A DNA stretch of 11,674 nt from JAKACU01 sp021821185. GTDB taxonomy: Bacteria; Bacillota; Bacilli; Alicyclobacillales; SLC66. The stretch lies in the NCBI GenBank assembly GCA_027343965.1, contig DAHWJX010000003.1, positions 1 through 11,674 of the forward strand, in the 5' to 3' direction. Below, piece after piece: positions 1-5,805 of the stretch; position 1 is the stretch's first letter; every line of letters begins with the position of its first letter. The notes beneath the pieces were generated by a model that was not told the origin of the DNA, did no database searches, and saw only the letters and a program-made list of their open reading frames with translations. The translations under genes were made by a program, and so were the position numbers.

Positions 1-85
1 GGATTCCGTCCTTTGCCGTAGCTCGCTTAAACCGACGCAGCGCGCTATCCAAAGATTCGTTTTTACGGACCTTGATCTCGGACAT
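1..85 (-). CDS. rpsU: 30S ribosomal protein S21, N-terminal part
   Basis: Only the first 28 codons are in the window; the gene continues past base 1. The N-terminus reads [20 protein letters not shown], which closely matches the start of Firmicute S21 ([12 protein letters not shown] is its hallmark). S21 is a small basic protein of the 30S subunit, near the 3' end of 16S rRNA, that helps initiation. The ATG at 83-85 follows a long purine ribosome binding site, GGAGGGAGGG at 94-103. The gene has its own promoter (173-202) and an approximately 80-base leader, so it need not depend on the exonuclease operon upstream. In many Firmicutes yqeY follows rpsU, but that region is outside the window. 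Confidence 0.93.
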   Translation of the reverse strand, partial: MSEIKVRKNESLDSALRRFKRATAKDGI

Positions 86-172
86 ATAGCTTTCCCTCCC
101 TCCACCGAACTCTGCCTAAAATTGAATCATCTGCAACAAGAAAAGACATGCCGCTTAGCGGTATCAACGCCG
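86..172 (-). promoter_or_regulatory. rpsU 5' leader with small hairpin
   Basis: This is the predicted untranslated leader of rpsU. Near its 5' end the RNA can fold CCGC-UAA-GCGG (151-161), and two further A/U pairs could extend it past an A-C mismatch. It is followed by a pyrimidine-rich stretch (TCTTTTCTTG, minus strand). The stem is short, so it could be a 5' stabilising hairpin, a weak terminator or attenuator, or nothing. The leader ends in the very strong GGAGGGAGGG site at 94-103. It matches no riboswitch or ribosomal-protein leader that I recognise. Confidence 0.35.
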
Positions 173-202
173 ATTATATGCCACTTGAACAAATAATGTC
201 AA
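173..202 (-). promoter_or_regulatory. Sigma-A-type promoter of rpsU
   Basis: On the minus strand a perfect -35 box TTGACA (197-202) is followed after 18 bases by a perfect -10 box TATAAT (173-178). This is the best promoter in the window. It starts about 18 bases beyond the exonuclease stop codon and points at rpsU. Transcription should start near base 166, giving a leader of about 80 nucleotides. A strong promoter fits a ribosomal protein gene. Confidence 0.85.
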
Positions 203-220
203 CCCAAATACACAGACCCA

Positions 221-973
221 CTATGGACGCAGGTCATGTTCAAGGACCAACAACCGTTCCCAGAGTTGCCCTAGCGTGTGAACGCCTTCCTCTTTTAGAA
301 TGGCTACCTGGCGTTTGATAACCATCGCTGTCATCAAAGCATCGCCAAGAGCTGTATGGCGATGGACTGTTTCAATTTCATAGAGGGCAAGCAAGATATC
401 AAGCGTCGGGTATTTCTTAAAACGATGCAATGCCATAGCGATCTTTCCCGTATCGAGAACTTGATGGTGCAACTCAACGCCCCAACTCTTTCGCAAATTC
501 ACGTTAATAAACCGGATATCATGTGCAGCATGATGCGCTACAATAATACGATCACCTATAAACTGCAAAAATATTTGCAGCGCATAGCTAAGATCGGGTG
601 CATCCGCCACGGTTTGCGCCGTAATTCCCGTCAGTTGCACGACAACATCAGGTATAATTCGATCTTTCGGAAGTTTCACATAAGTGTGAAAATCAGGAAT
701 CGATTCTATCGTGTCTGGATCAAGACACACAGCGCCTATCGATAGCAAGCAATCTTCCGTTGGCACAAAACCTGTTGTTTCAGTATCAATCACGGCCAAA
801 GAGAGTTCATCCAACGGTTGATCAGCCATTTCATGTTCATGCAAGGCGCTTATCATGGCACGCAACTCCGCTTGACTTTGCAAAGATGGCGTAGATGAAT
901 CCATCGTGCCATAAGGATTGCCTGCAAGACCGCCTAAGAGATGGCGCAATACTCGGATGCGTTCAAAGCCCAT
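221..973 (-). CDS. DEDDh-family 3'-5' exonuclease (DnaQ/epsilon-like)
   Basis: This 250-residue protein carries the three exonuclease motifs of the DnaQ/epsilon superfamily. Motif I is VIDTETTG with Asp63 and Glu65, motif II is AHHAAHDIRFI with Asp152, and motif III is HTALGD with His206 and Asp211, which makes it the DEDDh type. LTGIT at 114-118 is also typical. About 55 residues precede the domain and carry no recognisable motif. It has no polymerase, helicase or UvrC-like partner domain, so it is a free-standing exonuclease rather than PolC. It probably removes nucleotides from the 3' end of DNA or RNA using two metal ions. The ATG at 971-973 has a GGGGTGAG site at 981-988 that overlaps the stop of the upstream DUF294 gene, only 8 bases away, so coupled translation is likely. 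A DUF294 protein beside a DnaQ-like exonuclease is a recurrent pairing in bacteria, from memory. Confidence 0.88.
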   Translation of the reverse strand: MGFERIRVLRHLLGGLAGNPYGTMDSSTPSLQSQAELRAMISALHEHEMADQPLDELSLAVIDTETTGFVPTEDCLLSIGAVCLDPDTIESIPDFHTYVKLPKDRIIPDVVVQLTGITAQTVADAPDLSYALQIFLQFIGDRIIVAHHAAHDIRFINVNLRKSWGVELHHQVLDTGKIAMALHRFKKYPTLDILLALYEIETVHRHTALGDALMTAMVIKRQVAILKEEGVHTLGQLWERLLVLEHDLRP

Positions 974-981
974 GCGTCATC

Positions 982-2046
982 TCACCCCGGTCTGTTAAAT
1001 TGGCGAAGAGTGATTTGCTGCAACTGTTTCGTGGTGCGAAGCGCTCGTTTTATCCTGTCTCGCTCTTCATCTGTCAATTGTTCGATAAGAATATAATCAT
1101 CGATAGGTTGACCCTGTAATGCCTGCATGACATGATGGCGCAAGCGTACAAAAAGCGCAGTCTCAAGTGCGTCTGTCACCTGCTTGGCAAGTTCAGCAGA
1201 CCATGCTTTTTGAAGAAGCAATTTTTCTATGCGAATTTTTGTAGATGGCTCACCAATATCAAGGCTCAGCGCCCAAATACGAACACTGTTAACAAGGGGT
1301 GTATAAAATCCCTCTTTAACTTGAAAGTACCCTTTACGGGAAGGATCAGGATCGGACCGAATTCCACCGAGTAGCGTTAATGCGATAGGGTGAGAAAGCG
1401 CCTGATCCGCTACTTTCCAGCGAATAAAAGGTGATCGCGATATCGCATGTGCGACACTTCGACGAACATTCGCCACAAGGCCTGACTCTCCGATAATCGT
1501 TCTTGCATCTGATGCAATCAAGAGAAACCGGATATTATCCCAGTCAGGATAATCAGCATAATTTATAATTCGTTCCTGCCATATACTTAAGGTGCCACGC
1601 CAACGTGTATTGCTCGCCATAATGTTACCAGAACAAAACGGGTAGCCAATTTGGTGCAACATCGCCGCCGTGACTTCGCCAAGACGTTGATAATAGGCAT
1701 CGCCATCTCCGGGCGATGACTCATGTTCTATAGGATAAATGAACGCATGATCTTGATCACTGCGAATTGATTGTTCACCGCGCGCCCCGCTGCCCAGTAA
1801 GGCAAAAGCAAAACCCGTCTGCCATGAGGGGGGCATTTTACCATGTATATGCTGCAAAGCCAATTGCAATGCCAAGCGATGCATTTGCCTGTGATACTGT
1901 GCCAAATTGTCCATAATGACAAAAGCTGAGCGAAATTTTAGATCCTGGGCGACCATGCTAGGTAAATCGTCGTGAATCTTCTTCAGCTCTGCAAGCGTAT
2001 ACGTAGACTGTTCAGGCATATACATCACGCGTAAAGACACGCTCAA
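982..2046 (-). CDS. DUF294-family nucleotidyltransferase-like protein without CBS domains
   Basis: This 354-residue protein has the DUF294 signature of a putative nucleotidyltransferase related to GlnD. LLGSGARGEQ (83-92) is followed by the metal-binding pair Asp97-Gln-Asp99, then CSGNIMASNTRWR (138-150). The C-terminal part (about 215-350) contains NSVRIWAL and resembles the DUF294_C partner domain. Many family members carry N-terminal cyclic-nucleotide or CBS domains. This one has only about 75 helical residues there, so it seems to lack the usual sensory module. The substrate of the family is not established; protein or RNA nucleotidylation are guesses. The start is TTG at 2044-2046, preceded by AGTGAGG at 2052-2058. 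It sits 24 bases after the NYN gene and 8 bases before the exonuclease, and is probably co-transcribed with both. Confidence 0.85.
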   Translation of the reverse strand: MSVSLRVMYMPEQSTYTLAELKKIHDDLPSMVAQDLKFRSAFVIMDNLAQYHRQMHRLALQLALQHIHGKMPPSWQTGFAFALLGSGARGEQSIRSDQDHAFIYPIEHESSPGDGDAYYQRLGEVTAAMLHQIGYPFCSGNIMASNTRWRGTLSIWQERIINYADYPDWDNIRFLLIASDARTIIGESGLVANVRRSVAHAISRSPFIRWKVADQALSHPIALTLLGGIRSDPDPSRKGYFQVKEGFYTPLVNSVRIWALSLDIGEPSTKIRIEKLLLQKAWSAELAKQVTDALETALFVRLRHHVMQALQGQPIDDYILIEQLTDEERDRIKRALRTTKQLQQITLRQFNRPG

Positions 2047-2070
2047 ATCTACCTCACTTTATGGCGGGTA

Positions 2071-2637
2071 TCAATACCGCCGAAAAGAATCAATATCTTG
2101 TCTCGTAATCTCAACGCGACGATCTGCCGCATTGAGCAATTCTTCAAGGTTACCGATGCCAGCCACATAAAATAAGACAACTTCAACGCCGACATCTTTC
2201 GATACCTGAATCGCAGGGACAAAGTCTGAGTCAGCCGTCAAAAGGCCAATCTTCCCAGTCGCATGTCGCAAAGCCAGGCTCACCAAATCAACTGCCAACT
2301 GCACATCAACGCGTTTTTGTTCAAAAATGGGTTCTCCACTTTCATCATGACCACGAAAAGCCAATTTGCCTTCCCGCACTTCGAAATTATCCAGACGATT
2401 CAGTTTGTTCAAGAAACTTCTTTTATCAATATGCCGTCGTGATTCCTCATCGGTTACAGATTCCGAACGATACGGCAGACAATCATAGTAATAAACGCGC
2501 AAAACCGTTCCAGTCGGGTCTACTTTTTGCGCCATCCAATGGGCAAGTTTTGCATAATCTAAACGCGGACTGCCAAATCTGTTTTTCAACGCCTTTCCAA
2601 GATAACCTCCGTCAATAAAAAAGGCGATGCGATCCAC
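2071..2637 (-). CDS. NYN-domain (PIN-like, LabA/DUF88) putative ribonuclease
   Basis: This 188-residue protein is almost entirely one NYN domain, a PIN-like fold found in RNA-cutting enzymes. The acidic residues expected in the metal site are visible: Asp9 in FFIDGGYL, Asp111 and Asp117 in KRVDVQLAVD, and Asp136 and Asp138 in LLTADSDFVPAI. No extra RNA-binding domain is present. I place the start at GTG 2635-2637, not at the TTG ten codons upstream, because AGGAGTGG (2642-2649) lies at ideal distance before the GTG. It is the first gene of a likely three-gene operon with the DUF294 protein and the exonuclease. Its cellular substrate cannot be told from sequence; cleavage of structured RNA is the best family-based guess. 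Confidence 0.85.
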   Translation of the reverse strand: MDRIAFFIDGGYLGKALKNRFGSPRLDYAKLAHWMAQKVDPTGTVLRVYYYDCLPYRSESVTDEESRRHIDKRSFLNKLNRLDNFEVREGKLAFRGHDESGEPIFEQKRVDVQLAVDLVSLALRHATGKIGLLTADSDFVPAIQVSKDVGVEVVLFYVAGIGNLEELLNAADRRVEITRQDIDSFRRY

Positions 2638-2728
2638 TGAACCACTCCTGTCTGGACCATTGTCCAATGCCCGTCCGTTACTTCTTGCATACTATACTAT
2701 AAAGTCGCACACGGGAAGTGACGTGATA
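2638..2728. promoter_or_regulatory. Divergent intergenic region between NYN operon and orphan gene
   Basis: These 91 bases separate two divergent starts and must hold or overlap promoters for both. An A/T-rich core at 2690-2703 gives TATAAA on the plus strand (2698-2703) and two overlapping TATAGT boxes on the minus strand (2691-2701). No good -35 box lies at 16-18 bases from any of them. CATACTATA at 2688-2696 matches the -10 shape of mother-cell sigma factors but also lacks a -35. The site is therefore suggestive, not proven. Confidence 0.35.
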
Positions 2729-3040
2729 ATGAAACTGTCGACGATCCTGAAGGCAAGTACGCTCGCCTTAGATATTTTCAATCATAAGTCGACACAGCAA
2801 TTAAGCGGCCTTGTTACAAAAGGGATAAAACGCCGCAGGGAAAATGTTGCGGTTCAACCATCAAGGGTACAGGCAACAACCCGTGCTCGACCGTCGCAGC
2901 AGGGACATCCTAGCGTGCAGCCACCTGATCCTTTTGCACCTTTGCCAGTACGTCACATCGCAAAGTATGTGACGCCCGAAAACCTTAAAAAAGCCCAAGA
3001 ATGGCACGGGATTATTCGCAGTTTCCTTGACAGGGACTGA
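2729..3040 (+). CDS. Orphan basic small protein, function unknown
   Basis: I do not recognise this 103-residue protein. Three parts can be seen: a mostly helical N-terminus (1-32), a basic low-complexity middle rich in Arg, Gln and Pro (33-75), and a C-terminal segment with VTPENLKKAQEWHGIIRSFL (83-102) that looks like an amphipathic helix. There is no signal peptide or membrane span. I chose ATG 2729, with GGGAAGTGA (2713-2721) 7 bases upstream; GTG 2723 is in frame but too close to that site. The frame is open well upstream of the start, so its openness alone is weak evidence of coding. A plausible start and the neat convergent end with the next gene support it. It stands alone on this strand among minus-strand neighbours. 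The basic tail suggests nucleic-acid or membrane-surface binding, but this is speculative. Confidence 0.62.
   Translation: MKLSTILKASTLALDIFNHKSTQQLSGLVTKGIKRRRENVAVQPSRVQATTRARPSQQGHPSVQPPDPFAPLPVRHIAKYVTPENLKKAQEWHGIIRSFLDRD
2951..2974. repeat. Perfect 8-bp inverted repeat inside the orphan gene
   Basis: CGTCACAT (2951-2958) and its exact reverse complement ATGTGACG (2967-2974) flank an 8-base spacer. The arms resemble a two-fold-symmetric regulator site, but the pair lies inside coding sequence about 70 bases before the stop. It may instead be an mRNA hairpin or chance. Confidence 0.4.
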
Positions 3041-3056
3041 CAAATTGTCAGTCCCT
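3032..3056. terminator. Bidirectional palindrome ending two convergent genes
   Basis: An 11-bp perfect inverted repeat, AGGGACTGACA (3032-3042) and TGTCAGTCCCT (3046-3056), flanks a 3-base loop AAT. Each arm contains the last two codons and the stop of one gene, so both proteins end in Arg-Asp followed by TGA. It lies exactly between the convergent orphan gene and the VTT membrane protein gene. No run of T follows on either strand, so it is not a textbook intrinsic terminator. It could still slow polymerase, protect 3' ends or be processed. Confidence 0.55.
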
Positions 3057-3776
3057 CGTAGATTGCTTATCCTCAGCGCCTGTTCCCGTCGTCCCTAAAA
3101 AAGCTGACATCCACCGTTTGCGAAGAAGATAACTCGCGAGTCCGAGAATCGCCAAGGCGATCAGCGCGCTGATGATAGCCGGCCACATCCCATGGCTAAA
3201 CCCCAGAAACACGCCCCCCATCCACAAATAAAACGGCACGAGGCCAAGGCATGTCGTCCAAAAAAACGGCCAAAATCGAACGTTCATCAAACCTGCCACA
3301 TAATTCAATACATGATACGGTACAAAGGGTGCAAAGCGTAAAACTAACAATCCCATAGTACCTCGACGCTTAATCCAGTTATCGACTTGCTGTTGCCGTT
3401 CACGAGAGAACAACCTTCTAACTCTCGCCTGTCCTAGCCAACGTGTCACATACATGGCGACAATTGCGCCTAGCACAGATCCAGACCAAGAATAAAACAG
3501 ACCCCATCCTATTCCATAAATCTCCATATTGACAACGATCAAAAACTCGGCTGGCACAGGAATGATACATAGCAACATCATCAGGAAAATAGCAATAACG
3601 ACACCAAAGACACCGAAAGACTGGATTAGCATTGAAAACGAGTCTCGATAAATCACAAATACCCACACCGATACGGCGACTAAAAGCGCGCCGGCGACAA
3701 CCGGTATAATCCGCCATTGAACAGGTCGATCGTTGTCTCTAGTTAGACGTTCATTAATTGCGGCGCACCTCCGCAT
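3048..3776 (-). CDS. VTT/DedA-like (TVP38/TMEM64 family) membrane protein
   Basis: This 242-residue protein has about six hydrophobic segments (near 22-42, 56-80, 90-112, 140-162, 172-192 and 198-218). It also has the VTT-domain hallmarks: IPVPAEFLIVVN (71-83), a Gly/Ser-rich segment YSWSGSVLGAIVA (95-107) and LRFAPFVPYHVLNYVAG (146-162), the re-entrant loop with its Arg and prolines. Such proteins sit in the cytoplasmic membrane; some relatives move phospholipids or undecaprenyl phosphate between leaflets, but this member's substrate is unknown. The start is uncertain. ATG 3774-3776 has no good site before it, while a perfect GGAGGTG (3766-3772) lies just inside the frame and points at an in-frame ATT (3756-3758). 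A probable promoter is at 3798-3826. The C-terminal tail is short and polar. Confidence 0.85.
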   Translation of the reverse strand: MRRCAAINERLTRDNDRPVQWRIIPVVAGALLVAVSVWVFVIYRDSFSMLIQSFGVFGVVIAIFLMMLLCIIPVPAEFLIVVNMEIYGIGWGLFYSWSGSVLGAIVAMYVTRWLGQARVRRLFSRERQQQVDNWIKRRGTMGLLVLRFAPFVPYHVLNYVAGLMNVRFWPFFWTTCLGLVPFYLWMGGVFLGFSHGMWPAIISALIALAILGLASYLLRKRWMSAFLGTTGTGAEDKQSTRD

Positions 3777-3797
3777 CGTGCACTTAGATCGCCTATA

Positions 3798-3826
3798 ACT
3801 CTATCACAGGGTCGTACAGATGCCAA
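3798..3826 (-). promoter_or_regulatory. Probable sigma-A promoter of the VTT protein gene
   Basis: On the minus strand TTGGCA (3821-3826) and TAGAGT (3798-3803) are separated by 17 bases, matching consensus at five and four of six positions. Transcription would begin near 3790, only about 14 bases before the ATG at 3776. That leaves no room for a ribosome binding site upstream of that ATG and makes the internal GGAGGTG at 3766-3772 more interesting. Confidence 0.5.
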
Positions 3827-3840
3827 CTTGTCTTAGCATG

Positions 3841-4335
3841 TTATGCTTTTTTCTTTTTACCGGAAACGGCTACTTCGTCATCGCGATACAAACGAATGGC
3901 TTTAGACGTAAATAAAATGCCATCTAGATGATCAATCTCATGTTGGATACAACGAGCGCGAAAATCCGTTTCCTCGAACTCAATGAATTGACCTTCGCGG
4001 TTTTGCATGCGCACACGAATCCACTTGTAGCGCTTTGTATCACCATAAATGCCTGGTATGGACAGACATCCATCCGGACCAACCTCTTCATCACGACCAT
4101 CAAGAATGACAGGATTGATCAGATCAAGGCGACCCTTACCATCTTCAACATCCACAACAGCAATGCGTTTTAAGATATTGACTTGTGGTCCTGCAAGACC
4201 GATTCCATTCGCAAATTTCATGGTTTCATACATATTATCTAAAACACGCAATAAGTTAGCCGTAATTTTGGCTACCTCAGATGCAGGAGTTGTTAAAACC
4301 GGATTAGGAAACTTCACGATTTCATAAATTGCCAT
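3841..4335 (-). CDS. def: Peptide deformylase
   Basis: Peptide deformylase removes the formyl group from the N-terminal methionine of new proteins in the cytoplasm. The 164-residue length is normal. The three family motifs are present: GIGLAGPQ (44-51), DGCLS (88-92) and QHEIDHLDG (131-139). Metal ligands are Cys90, His132 and His136, with Glu133 as catalytic base. Two small departures are Gly49 where Ala is commonest in motif I, and Asp88 where Glu is usual in motif II. The protein ends in a run of lysines (GKKKKA). The ATG at 4333-4335 has GGAGG (4343-4347) 7 bases before it. The usual def-fmt partner is absent; the gene lies alone between the ammonium transporter and the VTT membrane protein. 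Confidence 0.95.
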   Translation of the reverse strand: MAIYEIVKFPNPVLTTPASEVAKITANLLRVLDNMYETMKFANGIGLAGPQVNILKRIAVVDVEDGKGRLDLINPVILDGRDEEVGPDGCLSIPGIYGDTKRYKWIRVRMQNREGQFIEFEETDFRARCIQHEIDHLDGILFTSKAIRLYRDDEVAVSGKKKKA

Positions 4336-4403
4336 ACAAAAACCTCCATCAATTACCCATCATCTTTATCTCTTCTCATGCTATTATGCCACGAACATAA
4401 CGA

Positions 4404-5738
4404 TCATTCTATCGGGATATGCTTAACGTTATCCTCTAGTTTTTGTACAGGTTGCTGTACCGATCCCTGTTTCAAACTTTCAAAAAGGTTCGTCGCGACA
4501 TCCCATGTCAAATTTTCAGGATATGCATTTTCGTTGTGTAATACCATATCAAGACCAATTTTTTCTTCCTCCGGTGTTACGCGAATCCCCATAGCAAGGT
4601 CAATCACTTTTAGCAATACCCACGTTCCCACGCCGCAGTACAACCAAGTCACCACAATGCCTAACAATTCAACAAGTAATTGATGGAAATCACCGGCAAA
4701 TGCCCCATTACCACCTTGGACATTAACGGCCACAGTCGCAAATAACCCTGTGGCAATCATGCCCCATGTACCGCCGATGCCATGTGCGCCAAACGCATCA
4801 AGAGCATCATCATACCCAAAATGCCCTTTAAACATCGTCGAAAAGAAATAACTCACAATCCCTGCTATGATGCCTAAGATAATCGACGCTCCTGGGTTGA
4901 TAAAACCACTTGCCGGTGTGACTGCAACCAAGCCACTCACCACGCCAGCTGCCGCGCCTACGATACTCGCATGTCCTGTCTTGTACCGTTCAATGATAAC
5001 CCATGCAATCCCTGAAGCAGCAGCAGCCGTATTCGTCGTCAAAAATGCATTGATTGCCACGCCATTTGCTGCCAAGGCACTGCCCGCGTTAAAACCAAAC
5101 CACCCAAACCATAAGATACCGGTACCAATTATGACTAATGGTACGTTGTGCGCCTTGATAGCTCCTGAGCCATGTCCATGCCGTTTGCCAAGATACATGG
5201 CACACACCAAGCCAGCAATACCTGATGCCATTTCAACCACCGTGCCGCCTGCGAAATCAAGGATATGAAGTTGACGAAGGAAGCCTCCGGTACCCCATAC
5301 CCAGTGCACAAGCGGATCATAGATCAAGGTAGACCAGGCTAAGGCAAATACGATGAAGGAAGAAAATTTCACACGTTCAGCCAGACCGCCAACAATGACG
5401 GCTGGTGTAATGATTGCAAACATCATCTGAAATATGGCGAACAGTTCCGAAGGAATCGTCGAAGAATAAGATGGATCCGGTTGCATACCCACATGATAAA
5501 AGAGCGCAAAGTGCAAATTGCCTATGATGTGCGCAACATCAGGTCCAAAAGCCAAACTATAGCCAAATAAAATCCATTGAATCGAAATAACCAATGCCAC
5601 AGAGATCACTTGGTACATGGTGGTGATCACATTTTTGTTACGAACAAGGCCTCCATAAAACAAAGCCAAACCAGGCGTCATAAAGAGTACTAAAGCTGAT
5701 GCGACGAGAACCCATGCTATATCTCCAGCATTAGACAA
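4404..5738 (-). CDS. amtB: Ammonium transporter (Amt/MEP/Rh family) with Glu in place of the first pore His
   Basis: This 444-residue protein matches Amt channels along its whole length: TPGLALFYGGLVRNKN near the N-terminus, DFAGGTVV (161-168), FGFNAGSAL (214-222) and DALDAFGAHGIGGTWG (311-326). A trimer in the cytoplasmic membrane would carry ammonium into the cell under nitrogen shortage. The cytoplasmic tail has GLDMVLHNENAYPE (395-408), the conserved region that contacts PII proteins, plus about 35 extra residues. The pore's twin-histidine pair is altered: the second His is present (His319), but the first is Glu169, coded GAA. Fungal Mep1 and Mep3 show the same swap. The start is TTG 5736-5738 with GAGGAG (5747-5752) 8 bases before it. 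No glnK/glnB gene is next to it, unlike the common amtB-glnK pairing. Confidence 0.95.
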   Translation of the reverse strand: MSNAGDIAWVLVASALVLFMTPGLALFYGGLVRNKNVITTMYQVISVALVISIQWILFGYSLAFGPDVAHIIGNLHFALFYHVGMQPDPSYSSTIPSELFAIFQMMFAIITPAVIVGGLAERVKFSSFIVFALAWSTLIYDPLVHWVWGTGGFLRQLHILDFAGGTVVEMASGIAGLVCAMYLGKRHGHGSGAIKAHNVPLVIIGTGILWFGWFGFNAGSALAANGVAINAFLTTNTAAAASGIAWVIIERYKTGHASIVGAAAGVVSGLVAVTPASGFINPGASIILGIIAGIVSYFFSTMFKGHFGYDDALDAFGAHGIGGTWGMIATGLFATVAVNVQGGNGAFAGDFHQLLVELLGIVVTWLYCGVGTWVLLKVIDLAMGIRVTPEEEKIGLDMVLHNENAYPENLTWDVATNLFESLKQGSVQQPVQKLEDNVKHIPIE

Positions 5739-5805
5739 AGTGATATCTCCTCATAGTATATTGTGACTTATGATGTGAATAACTATAATCTTAACGAAAC
5801 TATAG
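5739..5805 (-). promoter_or_regulatory. Upstream region of the ammonium transporter gene with TGTGA repeats
   Basis: These 67 bases separate the upstream glycosyltransferase stop from the amt start. They hold two direct copies of TGTGA (5762-5766 and 5774-5778 on the plus strand) spaced by 7 bases, as in TGTGA-N7-TGTGA. A possible -10 box TATAGT lies at 5782-5787 on the minus strand without a clear -35. TATACT at 5755-5760 is too near the ribosome binding site to be a working -10. The repeats may bind a nitrogen regulator, but they do not form the inverted TGTNA-N7-TNACA site of GlnR/TnrA. Confidence 0.35.

Noticed and set aside
356..745. 129-codon plus-strand open frame
   Set aside because: It lies wholly antisense to the exonuclease gene, whose motifs are intact. 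It has no ribosome binding site and reads as non-protein-like sequence.
3835..3858. AGCAT-GTT-ATGCT followed by T-runs, like a plus-strand terminator
   Set aside because: No plus-strand gene ends nearby, and the T-run is the antisense of the deformylase poly-lysine tail.
4867..5268. 133-codon plus-strand open frame
   Set aside because: It is the antisense shadow of the ammonium transporter; its Ala/Pro/Ile-rich make-up mirrors membrane codons.
5739..5805. Canonical GlnR/TnrA box before amt
   Set aside because: The TGTGA elements are direct repeats and do not give the inverted TGTNA-N7-TNACA pattern.
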